Of a stretch of DNA of 64,000 nt, positions 47,520-56,870 are shown in pieces. The notes under the pieces are model-generated. The model was not told where the DNA came from and did not search any database. It saw only the letters and a list, made by a program, of their open reading frames with translations. The stretch spans positions 372,001-436,000 of the forward strand of contig NZ_MVDI01000003.1 of assembly GCF_002939305.1 (NCBI RefSeq), in the 5' to 3' direction. Numbering within the stretch: the first letter of the stretch is position 1; each line of letters starts with the position of its first letter. Source of the DNA: Chroococcidiopsis sp. TS-821 (GTDB taxonomy: Bacteria > Cyanobacteriota > Cyanobacteriia > Cyanobacteriales > Chroococcidiopsidaceae). The position numbers and the translations under genes are program-made.

Positions 47520-48248
47520 ATGCTCCTTCAAGATGTCGCAGTAGATACAACACAAAGTTTTGATTTAGACAAACTGAATCAGCGCTTTGCCGAAGTTCAT
47601 CCAATTAATATCCTGGGGTGGTGCCTAGAAAATTTGCGTCCTGGGTTAGTTCAAAGTAGCGCTTTTAACGTTAATGGTATGGCAATTATGCATATGCTGT
47701 ACCAAATCGAGCCCGATCCTCCAGTACCAGTTTTATTTCTAGATACGCTACACCATTTTCCAGAAACTTTGGAGCTTGTCCGCGACGCCCAAAAGCTTTA
47801 CAAGTTAGATCTACACGTGTATCGAGTTCCTGATGTCGATTCGCGGGAAAGCTTCGCGGCGCGCTACGGAGAAGCGCTGTGGGAAAAAGATTTTGAGAAA
47901 TACCATTATTTAACGAAAGTTGAGCCACTTCAGCGGGGCTTGCGTGAATTAGGTGCAACAGCTTGGATTACCGGAAGACGCCGCGATCAATCGTCAACGC
48001 GATCGCATACTCCAATTTTTGAACGCGATAAACACGGACGACTGAAAGTTAACCCCTTAGCCTGTTGGACGCGCCAAGATGTGTGGAAGTATGTCATGAG
48101 ACACAACGTGCTTTACAATCCATTACACGATCGCGGCTATCCAAGTATTGGCGACGAACCAACAACAACGCCAGTAAATGCAGGTGAAGACGAACGCGCA
48201 GGGCGCTGGCGAGGTATGGGGAAAACTGAATGCGGTATTCATTTGTAA
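47520..48248 (+). CDS. cysH: Phosphoadenylylsulfate reductase
   Basis: A 242-residue thioredoxin-dependent reductase. The nucleotide-binding LFLDTLHHFPETLELV, ITGRRRDQSSTR and the C-terminal catalytic ECGIHL mark CysH. The extra CC...CC cysteine pairs of APS-using enzymes with an iron-sulfur cluster are not seen, which favours PAPS as substrate. It gives sulfite and PAP. Full length. Confidence 0.95.
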   Translation: MLLQDVAVDTTQSFDLDKLNQRFAEVHPINILGWCLENLRPGLVQSSAFNVNGMAIMHMLYQIEPDPPVPVLFLDTLHHFPETLELVRDAQKLYKLDLHVYRVPDVDSRESFAARYGEALWEKDFEKYHYLTKVEPLQRGLRELGATAWITGRRRDQSSTRSHTPIFERDKHGRLKVNPLACWTRQDVWKYVMRHNVLYNPLHDRGYPSIGDEPTTTPVNAGEDERAGRWRGMGKTECGIHL

Positions 48249-48356
48249 CCTCACTCGGACACAACGCCATCTAAACTGGAATTATAGAGTCAGGGGTCAA
48301 AGGTCGGAAATCGGGAACTTTGATTCTAAAATCTTACTGCTTTTGGTGTAAGAGAT

Positions 48357-49715
48357 ATGAGCAATCACAATCATGCTTGTTGCGGACCAGGTTACGCGTC
48401 GCCAGCAGCTGCAATCCAAGCCGAACGCGAAAAATTACTTTATACGATCGCGCTCTACACAGGGACAGGAATCGAAGAACCTGACTACTTAGCAACGATC
48501 GACGTCGATCCTAACTCTCCGACCTATTCGCAAGTGATTCATCGCTTGCCGATGCCGTATATTGGTGACGAATTGCATCATTTTGGTTGGAATGCTTGCA
48601 GTTCGTGTCATGGCGATGCGAGTAAATCGCGGCGCTTTTTGGTAGTTCCTGGTCAAAGATCGAGTCGAATTTATATTATCGATGTTGCCGAGGAGCGATC
48701 GCCCAAAATCCACAAAGTCATTGAACCTGAAGAAATTATCCAAAAGACGAATCTAACCGCGCCGCATACAGTACATTGCTTAGCAGACGGTCACGTGATG
48801 ATTTCGATGTTGGGCGACAGCGAAGGTAATGCGCCTGGTGGTTTTTTATTACTCAACGCGGATTTTGAAATTGCAGGACGCTGGGAACTCTCCTCAGGAA
48901 TGAACTTCAACTATGACTTTTGGTATCAACCGCGCCATAACGTCATGGTTAGCAGCGAGTGGGGCGCGCCAAAAACGTATTACCCTGGCTTTGACCTTGA
49001 CGATGTCACCAATGGTAACTACGGTCGTCACCTACACTTTTGGGATTGGTCGCAGCATAAAATCATCCAAAGTGTAGATTTAGGTCAGGAAGGGTTAATT
49101 CCGTTAGAAGTTCGGTTTCATCACGATCCTGATAGTACCCATGGCTTTGTCGGCGCAGCACTCAGTAGTAATGTATGGCATTGGCACAAACCAAACGGAC
49201 AATGGCAGGTCGAGAAAGTGATTGATGTTCCGCCGGTCGAGATCGAAGGTTGGGCAATTCCTGTACCGTCGCTGATTACAGATATTCTCATTTCCATGAG
49301 CGATCGCTATTTGTATTTCTCCAACTGGCTGCATGGTGACATTCGTCAGTATGACATTAGCGATCCATCACACCCCAAACTGACAGGACAAGTTTGGTGC
49401 GGTGGCTTGCTGGGTAAAGGTGGTGAAGTTCAAGGACGTAAGCTTCAAGGTGGACCGCAAATGCTGCAGTTAAGTCTTGACGGTAAGCGGCTTTACGTCA
49501 CCAACTCGCTATTTAGCACCTGGGATAATCAATTTTATCCAGACTTAGCAAAAAGTGGTTCGTATATGTTGCAGATTGACTGCGACACCGAAAACGGCGG
49601 TCTAAAAATTAATGAAGACTTTTATGTAGACTTTGGTAAAGAACCCGCAGGTCCCGCACGCGCGCACGAGATGCGCTACCCTGGAGGCGATTGCACTTCG
49701 GATATTTGGATCTAG
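48357..49715 (+). CDS. Selenium-binding protein SBP56 family (methanethiol oxidase-like)
   Basis: A 452-residue beta-propeller protein with the conserved start [26 protein letters not shown] with the functional Cys, [26 protein letters not shown] and RHLHFWDW blocks. Family members oxidise methanethiol to hydrogen sulfide, formaldehyde and peroxide and bind copper or selenium. Placement beside cysH and cysK suits a sulfur-salvage role. Complete. Confidence 0.93.
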   Translation: MSNHNHACCGPGYASPAAAIQAEREKLLYTIALYTGTGIEEPDYLATIDVDPNSPTYSQVIHRLPMPYIGDELHHFGWNACSSCHGDASKSRRFLVVPGQRSSRIYIIDVAEERSPKIHKVIEPEEIIQKTNLTAPHTVHCLADGHVMISMLGDSEGNAPGGFLLLNADFEIAGRWELSSGMNFNYDFWYQPRHNVMVSSEWGAPKTYYPGFDLDDVTNGNYGRHLHFWDWSQHKIIQSVDLGQEGLIPLEVRFHHDPDSTHGFVGAALSSNVWHWHKPNGQWQVEKVIDVPPVEIEGWAIPVPSLITDILISMSDRYLYFSNWLHGDIRQYDISDPSHPKLTGQVWCGGLLGKGGEVQGRKLQGGPQMLQLSLDGKRLYVTNSLFSTWDNQFYPDLAKSGSYMLQIDCDTENGGLKINEDFYVDFGKEPAGPARAHEMRYPGGDCTSDIWI

Positions 49716-49725
49716 AATGAAAAGT

Positions 49726-49743
49726 CCCCCAATAATTTGGGGG
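49726..49743. terminator. Bidirectional terminator-like hairpin
   Basis: CCCCCAA and TTGGGGG form a perfect 7-bp stem with a TAAT loop between two convergent genes. It lacks a T run on either side, but its position 10 bp after one stop and 10 bp before the other suits a shared transcript end. It also belongs to the spacer element family seen at 15588, 39063 and 61336. Confidence 0.55.
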
Positions 49744-49753
49744 ATTCATGGGG

Positions 49754-51967
49754 CTAACTCACTAATTCCATCGCACGTTTCACAAAATTCTCCGCAGTTA
49801 AGCCATTGAGTGCCATAAGCTCCGCAGGGCTAGCCGTTGTTTCTCCGCGTTTCCAAGCAAACGTGTCGCGTTTAGCGGTACTGCGCAGCATGATTGGTTC
49901 GAGCATTCCGCTCGCACCTGCCGTTACCCCAATTAAAGCATCGCCACCGAATAACTTTTCAAATTCTGCATCATCAAGGAAATCGCCATCAGGTTCAGCG
50001 CAGCTATCCCACGCCACATCACTCGGACGATACAAGCGACGAGGATTGACAACCGATACAACTCGTACGCCGACTTCTTGGACAGCAAGCGCCGACGCAG
50101 CTTCTAACACTGGTAGCAATACCATATCACCAACAACGGCAAACACAACAGTTTTACTTCCAGAGGCTTCTTGTAGCGCGATCGCGCCATCTTCTATTGC
50201 TTTTCTTCCTTGTGCAAACGTGGTGCGAATTGGTAAGGGTGACTTACTTGCGGTGATGACAATACCTTTATTCTTCGTTGTCAACGCCCACTCGTAGGCA
50301 ACTTGAATAGAGTTAGCATCAGGAGGGAAGATGGGAAAGACATTACCATTGCGCATCATCGCGGCAAAATATGCTTCCACTTCTGGGCGTTGGTGCGTCC
50401 AACCGTTACGCCCTTGTTCTAATGCGCCAGCCGTAAATAAAGTTACTGTTGAAGGTGTGGGGCGACGTAATTCTGCCATTGCTTGTGTCACAGTTTGCCA
50501 AATCGGTAAACCATTGATCGCAAAAGATTCGTAGGAACACCACAACGTGCGGCTACCCATCAGTGCAGAACCTGCGGCTAAACCTGCGCAAGCATCTTCG
50601 CTGAGTGGTTCGTAAACTTGTCCGCCAGGTTTTTGATTGTACAGCGGGTCTTCGGTCGGGTGAATGATTTTTAAGGCTTGGTTGATATTGGCAATTCCCG
50701 ACGCTTCGTTACCATCCGCATTCGTCACCAAGAAGTTGCGATCGCATTCGCCGACTTTCCCTACCAATCGTCCCATCGCGGTTGTTGCCACTTTCGGATC
50801 GCCGCCTATAGGGTATTCTTCTAAGGGTAAGTCTTTAATTTCTGGTAATTCTAAAACCGATTCTGTCACGACAACGCGACTCGCCGGACCTCCTCCCGCA
50901 CGTTCAAAGTTGGTGCGTACCAGTTGCCAAGCTTCTGGGGCTAAGGCGCGGGCTTGCAGCGCCTTGACAATATCTGGATTATCCAGCGTGTGCATGGCAT
51001 AGAGGTTGTGCGATTTTGCGCCTCGTGCGTGGACTCCAGCACCTTTTAATTGTTTGATAATGAGTACTGTGCGCGTTCCACTTAATGCCGATTTGGCGGC
51101 TTCGTCAGCGGCGATTAACACTGCTTTGGTAAACGCTAACCGTTGCTTGAAGGAAAACGCGGTACTATCTACATAATTTCCTGGTTGGTCTTGGTCGTCA
51201 AAGTCTTTGGCATCGACTAGCACAACTTCTTCAAAGCCGTTACCGTGCCAATAAGTCATCATTTGCTCGTTCGACTGCGTGGAAACCATACTATGATGCT
51301 CTTGGCTAAACCCATTCCACACCAGCACGGGTAAAAAGTTCGTCATGCCTGGATACGCCGTATGGAAATGCGCCATACTGCTCATAATGTAAGGTTCGCC
51401 TAATCCACCGTCGCCAATTGTTACAGGAAACAGTTTGTCAGGATGCAGTCGCGCAGCTGCCATTGCAAAGTGTTGCCCTTGTCCTAACGGACCCGCGGGT
51501 GAGAGAATTCCTGGAATGTAACCGGATAAGTGCCCGAGTAAGCCGTGATGTTCGCGAAAGCGATCGCGCAGTTGTTGTACTGTTTCGATACCCATATCTT
51601 CCAGCGATCGGTCGAGGAACATCGCACTATAAAAGCCTGGGGCGTGATGTCCCACTTCGGTGACAATGTTTTTGTGTCCTAGCATGACTAGTGCGGCAAA
51701 CGCTTCGACTTGACTGGCAAATCCGCCTGGATGTCCTGAAGCTTTGCTTGCTGTAATTTGTAACGTTAGATAACGCAGCGCATCAGCAGCAAGTAGCGTT
51801 TGAAAAACTACTGCTGGATCTTCAGGATCGCTAATCGACGTATTACCAGAGGCGATCGCGGCTTCTCTACCATAAGTTTCAAATTCGGGCAGCATTTCTC
51901 CAAAATACTGAATTCCCTCGCAGAAATCTGGAGTTGCTAACTTTGCCGCTTGCGTCGATGCCGTCAT
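49754..51967 (-). CDS. Transketolase-like thiamine diphosphate enzyme
   Basis: A 737-residue TPP enzyme. I chose the ATG giving MTASTQAAK, with a GAGGAAA ribosome site, over a TTG 6 bp upstream. Transketolase-like motifs include ASKASGHPGGF, GHHAPGFYSAMF, GPLGQGQHFAM and the TPP/metal IGDGGLGEPY; the C-terminal half has the pyrimidine-binding ACAGLAAGSALMGS region and a transketolase C domain. It lacks the N-terminal signature of typical Xfp phosphoketolases. It is not the primary transketolase by look, and its ketose or epimer substrate is uncertain. Confidence 0.75.
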   Translation of the reverse strand: MTASTQAAKLATPDFCEGIQYFGEMLPEFETYGREAAIASGNTSISDPEDPAVVFQTLLAADALRYLTLQITASKASGHPGGFASQVEAFAALVMLGHKNIVTEVGHHAPGFYSAMFLDRSLEDMGIETVQQLRDRFREHHGLLGHLSGYIPGILSPAGPLGQGQHFAMAAARLHPDKLFPVTIGDGGLGEPYIMSSMAHFHTAYPGMTNFLPVLVWNGFSQEHHSMVSTQSNEQMMTYWHGNGFEEVVLVDAKDFDDQDQPGNYVDSTAFSFKQRLAFTKAVLIAADEAAKSALSGTRTVLIIKQLKGAGVHARGAKSHNLYAMHTLDNPDIVKALQARALAPEAWQLVRTNFERAGGGPASRVVVTESVLELPEIKDLPLEEYPIGGDPKVATTAMGRLVGKVGECDRNFLVTNADGNEASGIANINQALKIIHPTEDPLYNQKPGGQVYEPLSEDACAGLAAGSALMGSRTLWCSYESFAINGLPIWQTVTQAMAELRRPTPSTVTLFTAGALEQGRNGWTHQRPEVEAYFAAMMRNGNVFPIFPPDANSIQVAYEWALTTKNKGIVITASKSPLPIRTTFAQGRKAIEDGAIALQEASGSKTVVFAVVGDMVLLPVLEAASALAVQEVGVRVVSVVNPRRLYRPSDVAWDSCAEPDGDFLDDAEFEKLFGGDALIGVTAGASGMLEPIMLRSTAKRDTFAWKRGETTASPAELMALNGLTAENFVKRAMELVS

Positions 51968-52143
51968 GCTCAATTTCCTCTGTAATTACAGTACTGTTGT
52001 TGATGTGACTTAATAACGATTTTACAATTTCCTCATTTCCGAAATTATTACTTCTACTTCTCACAAAAATCAATTCTAGTAATCTAAATTTTTGAAAATT
52101 GCCACACCTTTGTCGTTTCTCTAACCCAACATTTTAAATATTT

Positions 52144-52632
52144 ATGATGCGTCGCCTACTCTCTTCCTCAAAATATATTATGATTTTGCCTGCTTTGTCT
52201 AATGTTATGGCAGTACTAGTCTTAATGATTTATAGTACAATACAAACCTTTGTTGCTGTTATTGGTTTACTGCAGCGAAGTTTTACTGATGGTTTATCTA
52301 AAAGTGTTGTTTTTGATGCTGCTATTAATTTTCTAGAGATAGCTGATATTGTGCTTTTGGCAACTGTCATTTTAGTAATTGGTCTTGGTTTATACGAACT
52401 TTTTATTAGTCAGCTTAATTTGCCAGGTTGGTTATTAATTCGCAATCTTGACGATCTCAAAGATAAACTTATTAGTACTGTGGTTGCTGTTATATCAATT
52501 CTGTTTCTTGGAGCAGTTGTTAATAATATTCCTAATTTGTTACCTTTTGGTGCTTCTGTAGCTTTAGTCATTGTTGCTTTAGCAATTTTTACTAATTGGG
52601 TACCTAGTTGGAAGAAAAAGTCACAGCAATGA
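52144..52632 (+). CDS. YqhA family membrane protein (UPF0114)
   Basis: A 162-residue inner-membrane protein with four helices. It opens MMRRLLSSSKYIMILPALSNVM and has the family pattern EIADIVLLATVILVIGLGLYELFI. Function unknown in the family. The stretch 52.0-52.9 kb is AT-rich and lacks HIP1 octamers. Stands alone, divergent from the transketolase-like gene. Confidence 0.88.
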   Translation: MMRRLLSSSKYIMILPALSNVMAVLVLMIYSTIQTFVAVIGLLQRSFTDGLSKSVVFDAAINFLEIADIVLLATVILVIGLGLYELFISQLNLPGWLLIRNLDDLKDKLISTVVAVISILFLGAVVNNIPNLLPFGASVALVIVALAIFTNWVPSWKKKSQQ

Positions 52633-52870
52633 GAAAATGAGGTGTTTTTATTGAAGAAAGACCACAAAGCACCCACAGTATACAAAGGAGAGGGAGGAGA
52701 CTTTTTAGTATTCTTGAGAAAGTTTCGAATAAATAGTTGCGCGGAAAGATATAATATAGGCATATAAAAGTAATAAATATTGATTTATTAGTAACAGAAA
52801 TATCTTAATTGCGAGCTCTACCGTTGTATAGCAAAGTAACGACTGAACTATAGGAAAAGCTGAAGTTAAT

Positions 52871-54232
52871 ATGCGAGTAAATTTGAAAATACAAACTCCT
52901 GCATTGTTACAAACTTTGCAATTAATTTCTGAGCCAACAAAGTTTTTAGAAAGTTGCGCGCAGCAATATGGAGATCCATTTACAGTTAGAGTGCTTGGGC
53001 TAAAGTCTCCACCAGTTACGTTTTTTAGTAGCCCGCAAGCTATTAAGGAAATCTTTGCTTTACCTGGCGAAAAGTTTGATTTTAAGAAGGCAACTCATGT
53101 TTTTAAACCGTTGATGGGAGACAAGTCGATTATTTTACAAGAAGGTCGTAGCCATCAGCGTCAGAAACAATTAATAATGCCACCGTTTCATGGCGATCGC
53201 ATGAAGGCTTATGGAGAAATTATCTCGCAAATTACAAAAAATGTCACTGACAAGTGGTCTATAGGTAAAGTTATTTCGCTTCAGCACGAAATGTCAGACA
53301 TTACTTTACAAATCATTTTACAAGTTGTTTTTGGGATTAGTCCAGGAACGCGCTATGACAAAATTAAAACGTTACTCGGTTCGCTATTAGATGATGTCAC
53401 AAAGCCTTTGTACTCTAGTTTGTTTTTCTTTCCACCGTTACAAAAGGATTTGGGTGCGTGGAGTCCCTGGGGAAAATTCTTACGACGCCGACAAACAATT
53501 GATGAATTAATTTATAGCGAAGTTGCGCAGCGTCGGCAAGAAAACGATACCACGCGCAGTAATATTCTTTCAATGTTAATAGCCGCCCGTGATGAAAATG
53601 GTCAACCACTGACTGATGTAGAGTTGCGCGATCAATTGGTTTCACTACTGTTATTAGGATACGAAACTACTGCAGCAGCTTTGAGTTGGGCGTTTTATTT
53701 AATTCACTCTTCACCACAAGTTTTAGGAAAATTATTACAAGAATTAGCCGCATCTTCAGAACATCCAGAAGAAATTGCGGCTCTCCCTTATTTAACCGCG
53801 ATTTGTCAGGAAACGCTGAGAATTTACCCGATTGGCTTAATTTGTACGCCGCGCATGGTTAGAGATTCTGTACAAATAGCTGATGACAAGTTTGAGGCAG
53901 GGACTATTGTTGTTCCTTGCATTTATTTAGCACACCGTCGCCCAGAAACTTATGCTCAACCCGAACAATTTTTACCGGAAAGATTTTTAGCGCGTAAGTT
54001 TTCGCCTTACGAATATTTACCTTTTGGTGGTGGAATTCGTGGTTGTATTGGAGTAGCGTTTTCGATGTATGAAATGAAACTTGTGCTGGCAAATATTTTA
54101 TCGCGCTTTCACTTAGATTTAGCTGATTCGCGTCCAGCTTATCCTGTACGTCGCGGGATTACCATCGTTCCTTCAGCAAGCGGTATGAAAATGGTAGTCA
54201 AAGCACAGCAACCCGCAAAAGTGCTGGTATAA
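52871..54232 (+). CDS. Cytochrome P450, CYP110-like
   Basis: A 453-residue soluble P450. The heme loop FGGGIRGCIG has Cys near residue 391, the I-helix is LLGYETTAAALSW with the normal Glu-Thr pair, and ExxR is in ETLRIYP. The order matches the cyanobacterial CYP110 family, often active on fatty acids, alkanes or terpenes. Monocistronic. The substrate is open. Confidence 0.9.
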   Translation: MRVNLKIQTPALLQTLQLISEPTKFLESCAQQYGDPFTVRVLGLKSPPVTFFSSPQAIKEIFALPGEKFDFKKATHVFKPLMGDKSIILQEGRSHQRQKQLIMPPFHGDRMKAYGEIISQITKNVTDKWSIGKVISLQHEMSDITLQIILQVVFGISPGTRYDKIKTLLGSLLDDVTKPLYSSLFFFPPLQKDLGAWSPWGKFLRRRQTIDELIYSEVAQRRQENDTTRSNILSMLIAARDENGQPLTDVELRDQLVSLLLLGYETTAAALSWAFYLIHSSPQVLGKLLQELAASSEHPEEIAALPYLTAICQETLRIYPIGLICTPRMVRDSVQIADDKFEAGTIVVPCIYLAHRRPETYAQPEQFLPERFLARKFSPYEYLPFGGGIRGCIGVAFSMYEMKLVLANILSRFHLDLADSRPAYPVRRGITIVPSASGMKMVVKAQQPAKVLV

Positions 54233-54381
54233 AGGTAGTGGTTTCTACCAAAGTGTTTATTCCGTAATATAGATTTCTGTTGCTGCTTCAACTTCTAGAG
54301 TAACAGTTAGAAGCCTTATAAATCTTGAGTTTGTACAACGCAAGCTTGGAGTGAGTAGCATTAGAGGAAATCGCAAATATC

Positions 54382-55125
54382 ATGTTGGATGACGCACGCT
54401 TAGAAGAACAGGCAATCAGTAAAGCAGCAGAAATTGGACTTTCTAGCCGAATCGAGCAAGCAGAGGAAATTAATGTTGAGGTAAGAACTGACCTGTGGAA
54501 GATTCTACAAGGACAAGCAGACGCAGTGGCGATCGCTGGTGAAGGTGTTGTTCTGCAAAAAGATATCCGCGTCCAGCACATGGAACTGTCGACAAATAAA
54601 ATTGACATCAATCCTTTCAGTGCATTGCTCGGACAAGTCGAACTTAATCAGCCGGTACAAGCCGACGCCCGTCTTGTGATGTCCCTAGAAGATCTCAACC
54701 GCGCGTTGAATAGCGATTATGTTCTTAACCAAGCGCAATTTGATTTAGATGTTGATGGGGAAAAGGTCAACTTGGAAATGCAGCAAATGCAACTCACGCT
54801 ACCAGGTGGCAATAAGATGGTGTTTGATGGCAAGGTTGTGTTGCAAGAAAAAGGGACTACCCGCCAAATCGCATTTCATGCAACAGCGCGCCCGCGTACG
54901 CGAACTGAACCTGTAATGTTAGAAATGTTTAACTGTACTGAAGGTGATGGAGTTTCCTTGGAATTTACAGCTGCATTGATACAAAAAGTCAAGGAATTAG
55001 TCAACTCAGCTTACATCGATCTAGATAAAATAGCGCTGCGCGTGAGCAACATGGAAATACAGCAAGAAGGTATCTTACTGCAAGCTCAAGCGTTTATCCG
55101 CGAACTTCCAACAATGGAACAATAA
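54382..55125 (+). CDS. LmeA-like DUF2993 protein
   Basis: A 247-residue protein with the DUF2993 repeats: DVEVRTD-like NVEVRTDLWKILQGQADAVAIAGEGVV, LSLEDLNRAL-like MSLEDLNRALNSDYV, and a tandem beta-strand layout. Members such as mycobacterial LmeA bind phospholipids and take part in cell-envelope lipid traffic. No signal peptide is seen here, so it may act inside. It ends just before the IS element. Confidence 0.85.
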   Translation: MLDDARLEEQAISKAAEIGLSSRIEQAEEINVEVRTDLWKILQGQADAVAIAGEGVVLQKDIRVQHMELSTNKIDINPFSALLGQVELNQPVQADARLVMSLEDLNRALNSDYVLNQAQFDLDVDGEKVNLEMQQMQLTLPGGNKMVFDGKVVLQEKGTTRQIAFHATARPRTRTEPVMLEMFNCTEGDGVSLEFTAALIQKVKELVNSAYIDLDKIALRVSNMEIQQEGILLQAQAFIRELPTMEQ

Positions 55126-55168
55126 TATCTTCAAAGTGACCAAAAGAATGGGATCAAGCCCCGTCCTT

Positions 55169-55566
55169 CTAGGATGGCTTTTCTTGATTTCTGATGTACT
55201 GCTTTAGGATCTCTAATGGCGCACCCCCAACAGATACAGCAAAATAACTGGGACTCCACAAAGCTTGTTTATTGGGTTTTGGGTATCCAGCTTGCCCATA
55301 ACGGCGACTAGAAACCTCTTTCAAAGCGTTAACAATTTGAGAGATAGACAATTTAGGTGGACATTCAATAAGTGCGCGAACATGATTATCCTCGCCGTTA
55401 AATCCAAGTAATTGAAAATCCATTTTATTGGCTACTTCTCTAAACGTTTTATCAATTAATTCAAGGCTTTCTTTTGTGAATACAGACCTACGATATTGGT
55501 AATGCAGACCAAATGAATTTTTAAGTCTGTAACAGAATGTCTTTCTCTGCGAAACTGGCTTGTCAC
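55169..55566 (-). pseudogene. tnpA: IS200/IS605 transposase TnpA, frameshifted
   Basis: Y1 HUH transposase remnant of about 132 codons from a GTG start (VTSQFRRERHSVTDLKIHLVCIT). Near 55497 one base is missing: the frame reads TNIVGLYSQ and soon stops, while the other frame continues YRRSVFTKESLELIDKTF through to the end. The HUH motif reads NHVRAL, so the second His is Arg. The catalytic Tyr region (KQYIRNQE) remains. Two separate defects suggest inactivity. Confidence 0.88.
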
Positions 55567-55670
55567 TTCTTGTAGACCCTTCGGGTGAGCAGTCGCTACA
55601 AGTCGGGGAACCCGCCCAACACGCTGCTCACCAATGTATAAAATTCCTACAGACCAATTATACACTGTCT

Positions 55671-56858
55671 ATGAAAGCCAGGTATCAATTCCGTGTCTAC
55701 CCAACAGACCAACAGCAACAGCTTTTAGCTCAGTTGTTCGGTTGTGTGCGTGTAGTTTGGAATGATGCACTGGCTATTTGTAAGCAGTCCGAGAAGCTTC
55801 CTAGTAACAATGACTTACAAAAGTTAGTGATTACGCAAGCTAAGAAGACATTGGAGCGTTCATGGTTGTCTGATGTTTCAAATATCCCGTTACAACAATC
55901 TGTTGCTGATTTGGCAGTTGCTTACAAAAACTTTTTCGACTCACTTAAAGGTAAGCGCAAAGGTAAAAAGGTCGGTAGTCCTAAGTTCAAAAAGAAGACT
56001 GGGCGACAATCAGCCAGATTTAGAATTGGTGGATTCTCAATCAAAGGAGACGAAGTATATCTAGCTAAAATTGGTAATGTTAAACCTATTTGGTCAAGAC
56101 AGTTACCATCGGCACCAAGCAGCGTAACAGTCATCAAAGACTGTGCTAACCGCTATTTTCTCAGCTTTGTTGTAGAAACAGAACATATTCAATCTGAAGC
56201 TAAAAACCAAAGCATTGGTATTGATTTGGGAATCAAAACTTTTGCGGTCATGAGTAATGGGGAAAAAGCAGTAAGCCCTAATTACTCCAAGAAAGACCGA
56301 AAAATTCGTAAACTACAACGTAAGCTAGCAAGACAGCAGAAAGGTTCTAAACGCCGTGAAGTCACCAGATTAAAGATTGCAAAACTTCACAATAAAATCG
56401 CAGATACCCGTAAAGATTTCTTGCACAAACTATCAACCAAAGTAGTTAGTGAGAACCAAACTATTGTTTTGGAAGATTTGAATGTGTCAGGAATGGTCAG
56501 AAATCGCAAGCTAGCAAGAGTAATTAGTTTGCAGGGATGGAGAGAATTTCGGGTATTTTGTGAGGGTAAATCTCAAAGACTTAATCGGGATTTCAGGGTG
56601 ATTAGTAGATGGGAACCTACTAGTCAAACTTGTTCTTGCTGTGGGTGTCGTTGGGGCAAGATTGAGTTATCTGTTCGCTCAGTACTTTGTTTGAGTTGTG
56701 GTACTGAGCAACAAAGGGATGAAAACGCATCCCGAAATATAGAAATGGTCGGCATGGGGCATCGGCACGACCTTAAACGGACGGGGAGCGACCATAAGAC
56801 TACTCCCGTAGCTAGTCGCTGTGAGCCGTCAAGAATCACTGCCCTTCAAGGGCAGTGA
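55671..56858 (+). CDS. tnpB: TnpB RNA-guided nuclease of IS200/IS605
   Basis: A 395-residue TnpB from the ATG giving MKARYQFRVYPTDQQQQ; the frame is open further upstream, but without family sequence. RuvC-like residues are complete: Asp near 183 in GIDLGIKTF, Glu near 266 in VLEDLNVSG, Asp near 349 in QQRDENASRN. The zinc ribbon has CSCCGCRWG and CLSCG. TnpB uses an RNA from the element's right end to cut DNA next to a short flanking motif and keep the element in place. It appears intact although tnpA is not. Confidence 0.95.
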   Translation: MKARYQFRVYPTDQQQQLLAQLFGCVRVVWNDALAICKQSEKLPSNNDLQKLVITQAKKTLERSWLSDVSNIPLQQSVADLAVAYKNFFDSLKGKRKGKKVGSPKFKKKTGRQSARFRIGGFSIKGDEVYLAKIGNVKPIWSRQLPSAPSSVTVIKDCANRYFLSFVVETEHIQSEAKNQSIGIDLGIKTFAVMSNGEKAVSPNYSKKDRKIRKLQRKLARQQKGSKRREVTRLKIAKLHNKIADTRKDFLHKLSTKVVSENQTIVLEDLNVSGMVRNRKLARVISLQGWREFRVFCEGKSQRLNRDFRVISRWEPTSQTCSCCGCRWGKIELSVRSVLCLSCGTEQQRDENASRNIEMVGMGHRHDLKRTGSDHKTTPVASRCEPSRITALQGQ

Positions 56859-56867
56859 GTATGTCAA
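56700..56867 (+). ncRNA. Probable omega RNA (reRNA) scaffold at tnpB 3' end
   Basis: In this family the guide scaffold overlaps the end of tnpB and the right-end hairpin; the guide follows the boundary. Here CACTGCCC/GGGCAGTG (56837-56857, loop TTCAA) includes the tnpB stop, then TATGTCAA. If the boundary is at 56867, the guide would match the 3' end of the Uma2 gene. Start is approximate and the call is by analogy. Confidence 0.45.
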
Positions 56868-56870
56868 ATC

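Larger units (their letters stand above)
55151..56867. mobile_element. IS200/IS605 family insertion sequence (divergent tnpA-tnpB)
   Basis: A leftward tnpA and rightward tnpB whose 5' regions face each other, the IS605 layout. An imperfect hairpin at 55156-55180 is at the left and a strong one at 56837-56857 at the right, each near an end, as in this family. The right boundary is placed at TCAA (56867) by analogy. The left edge is approximate. The element lies 3 bp from the stop of the Uma2 gene. tnpA is broken, so it depends on help in trans to move. Confidence 0.8.

Noticed and set aside
49806-50297. 163-codon plus-strand frame
   Set aside because: Antisense to the transketolase-like gene; no domain pattern.
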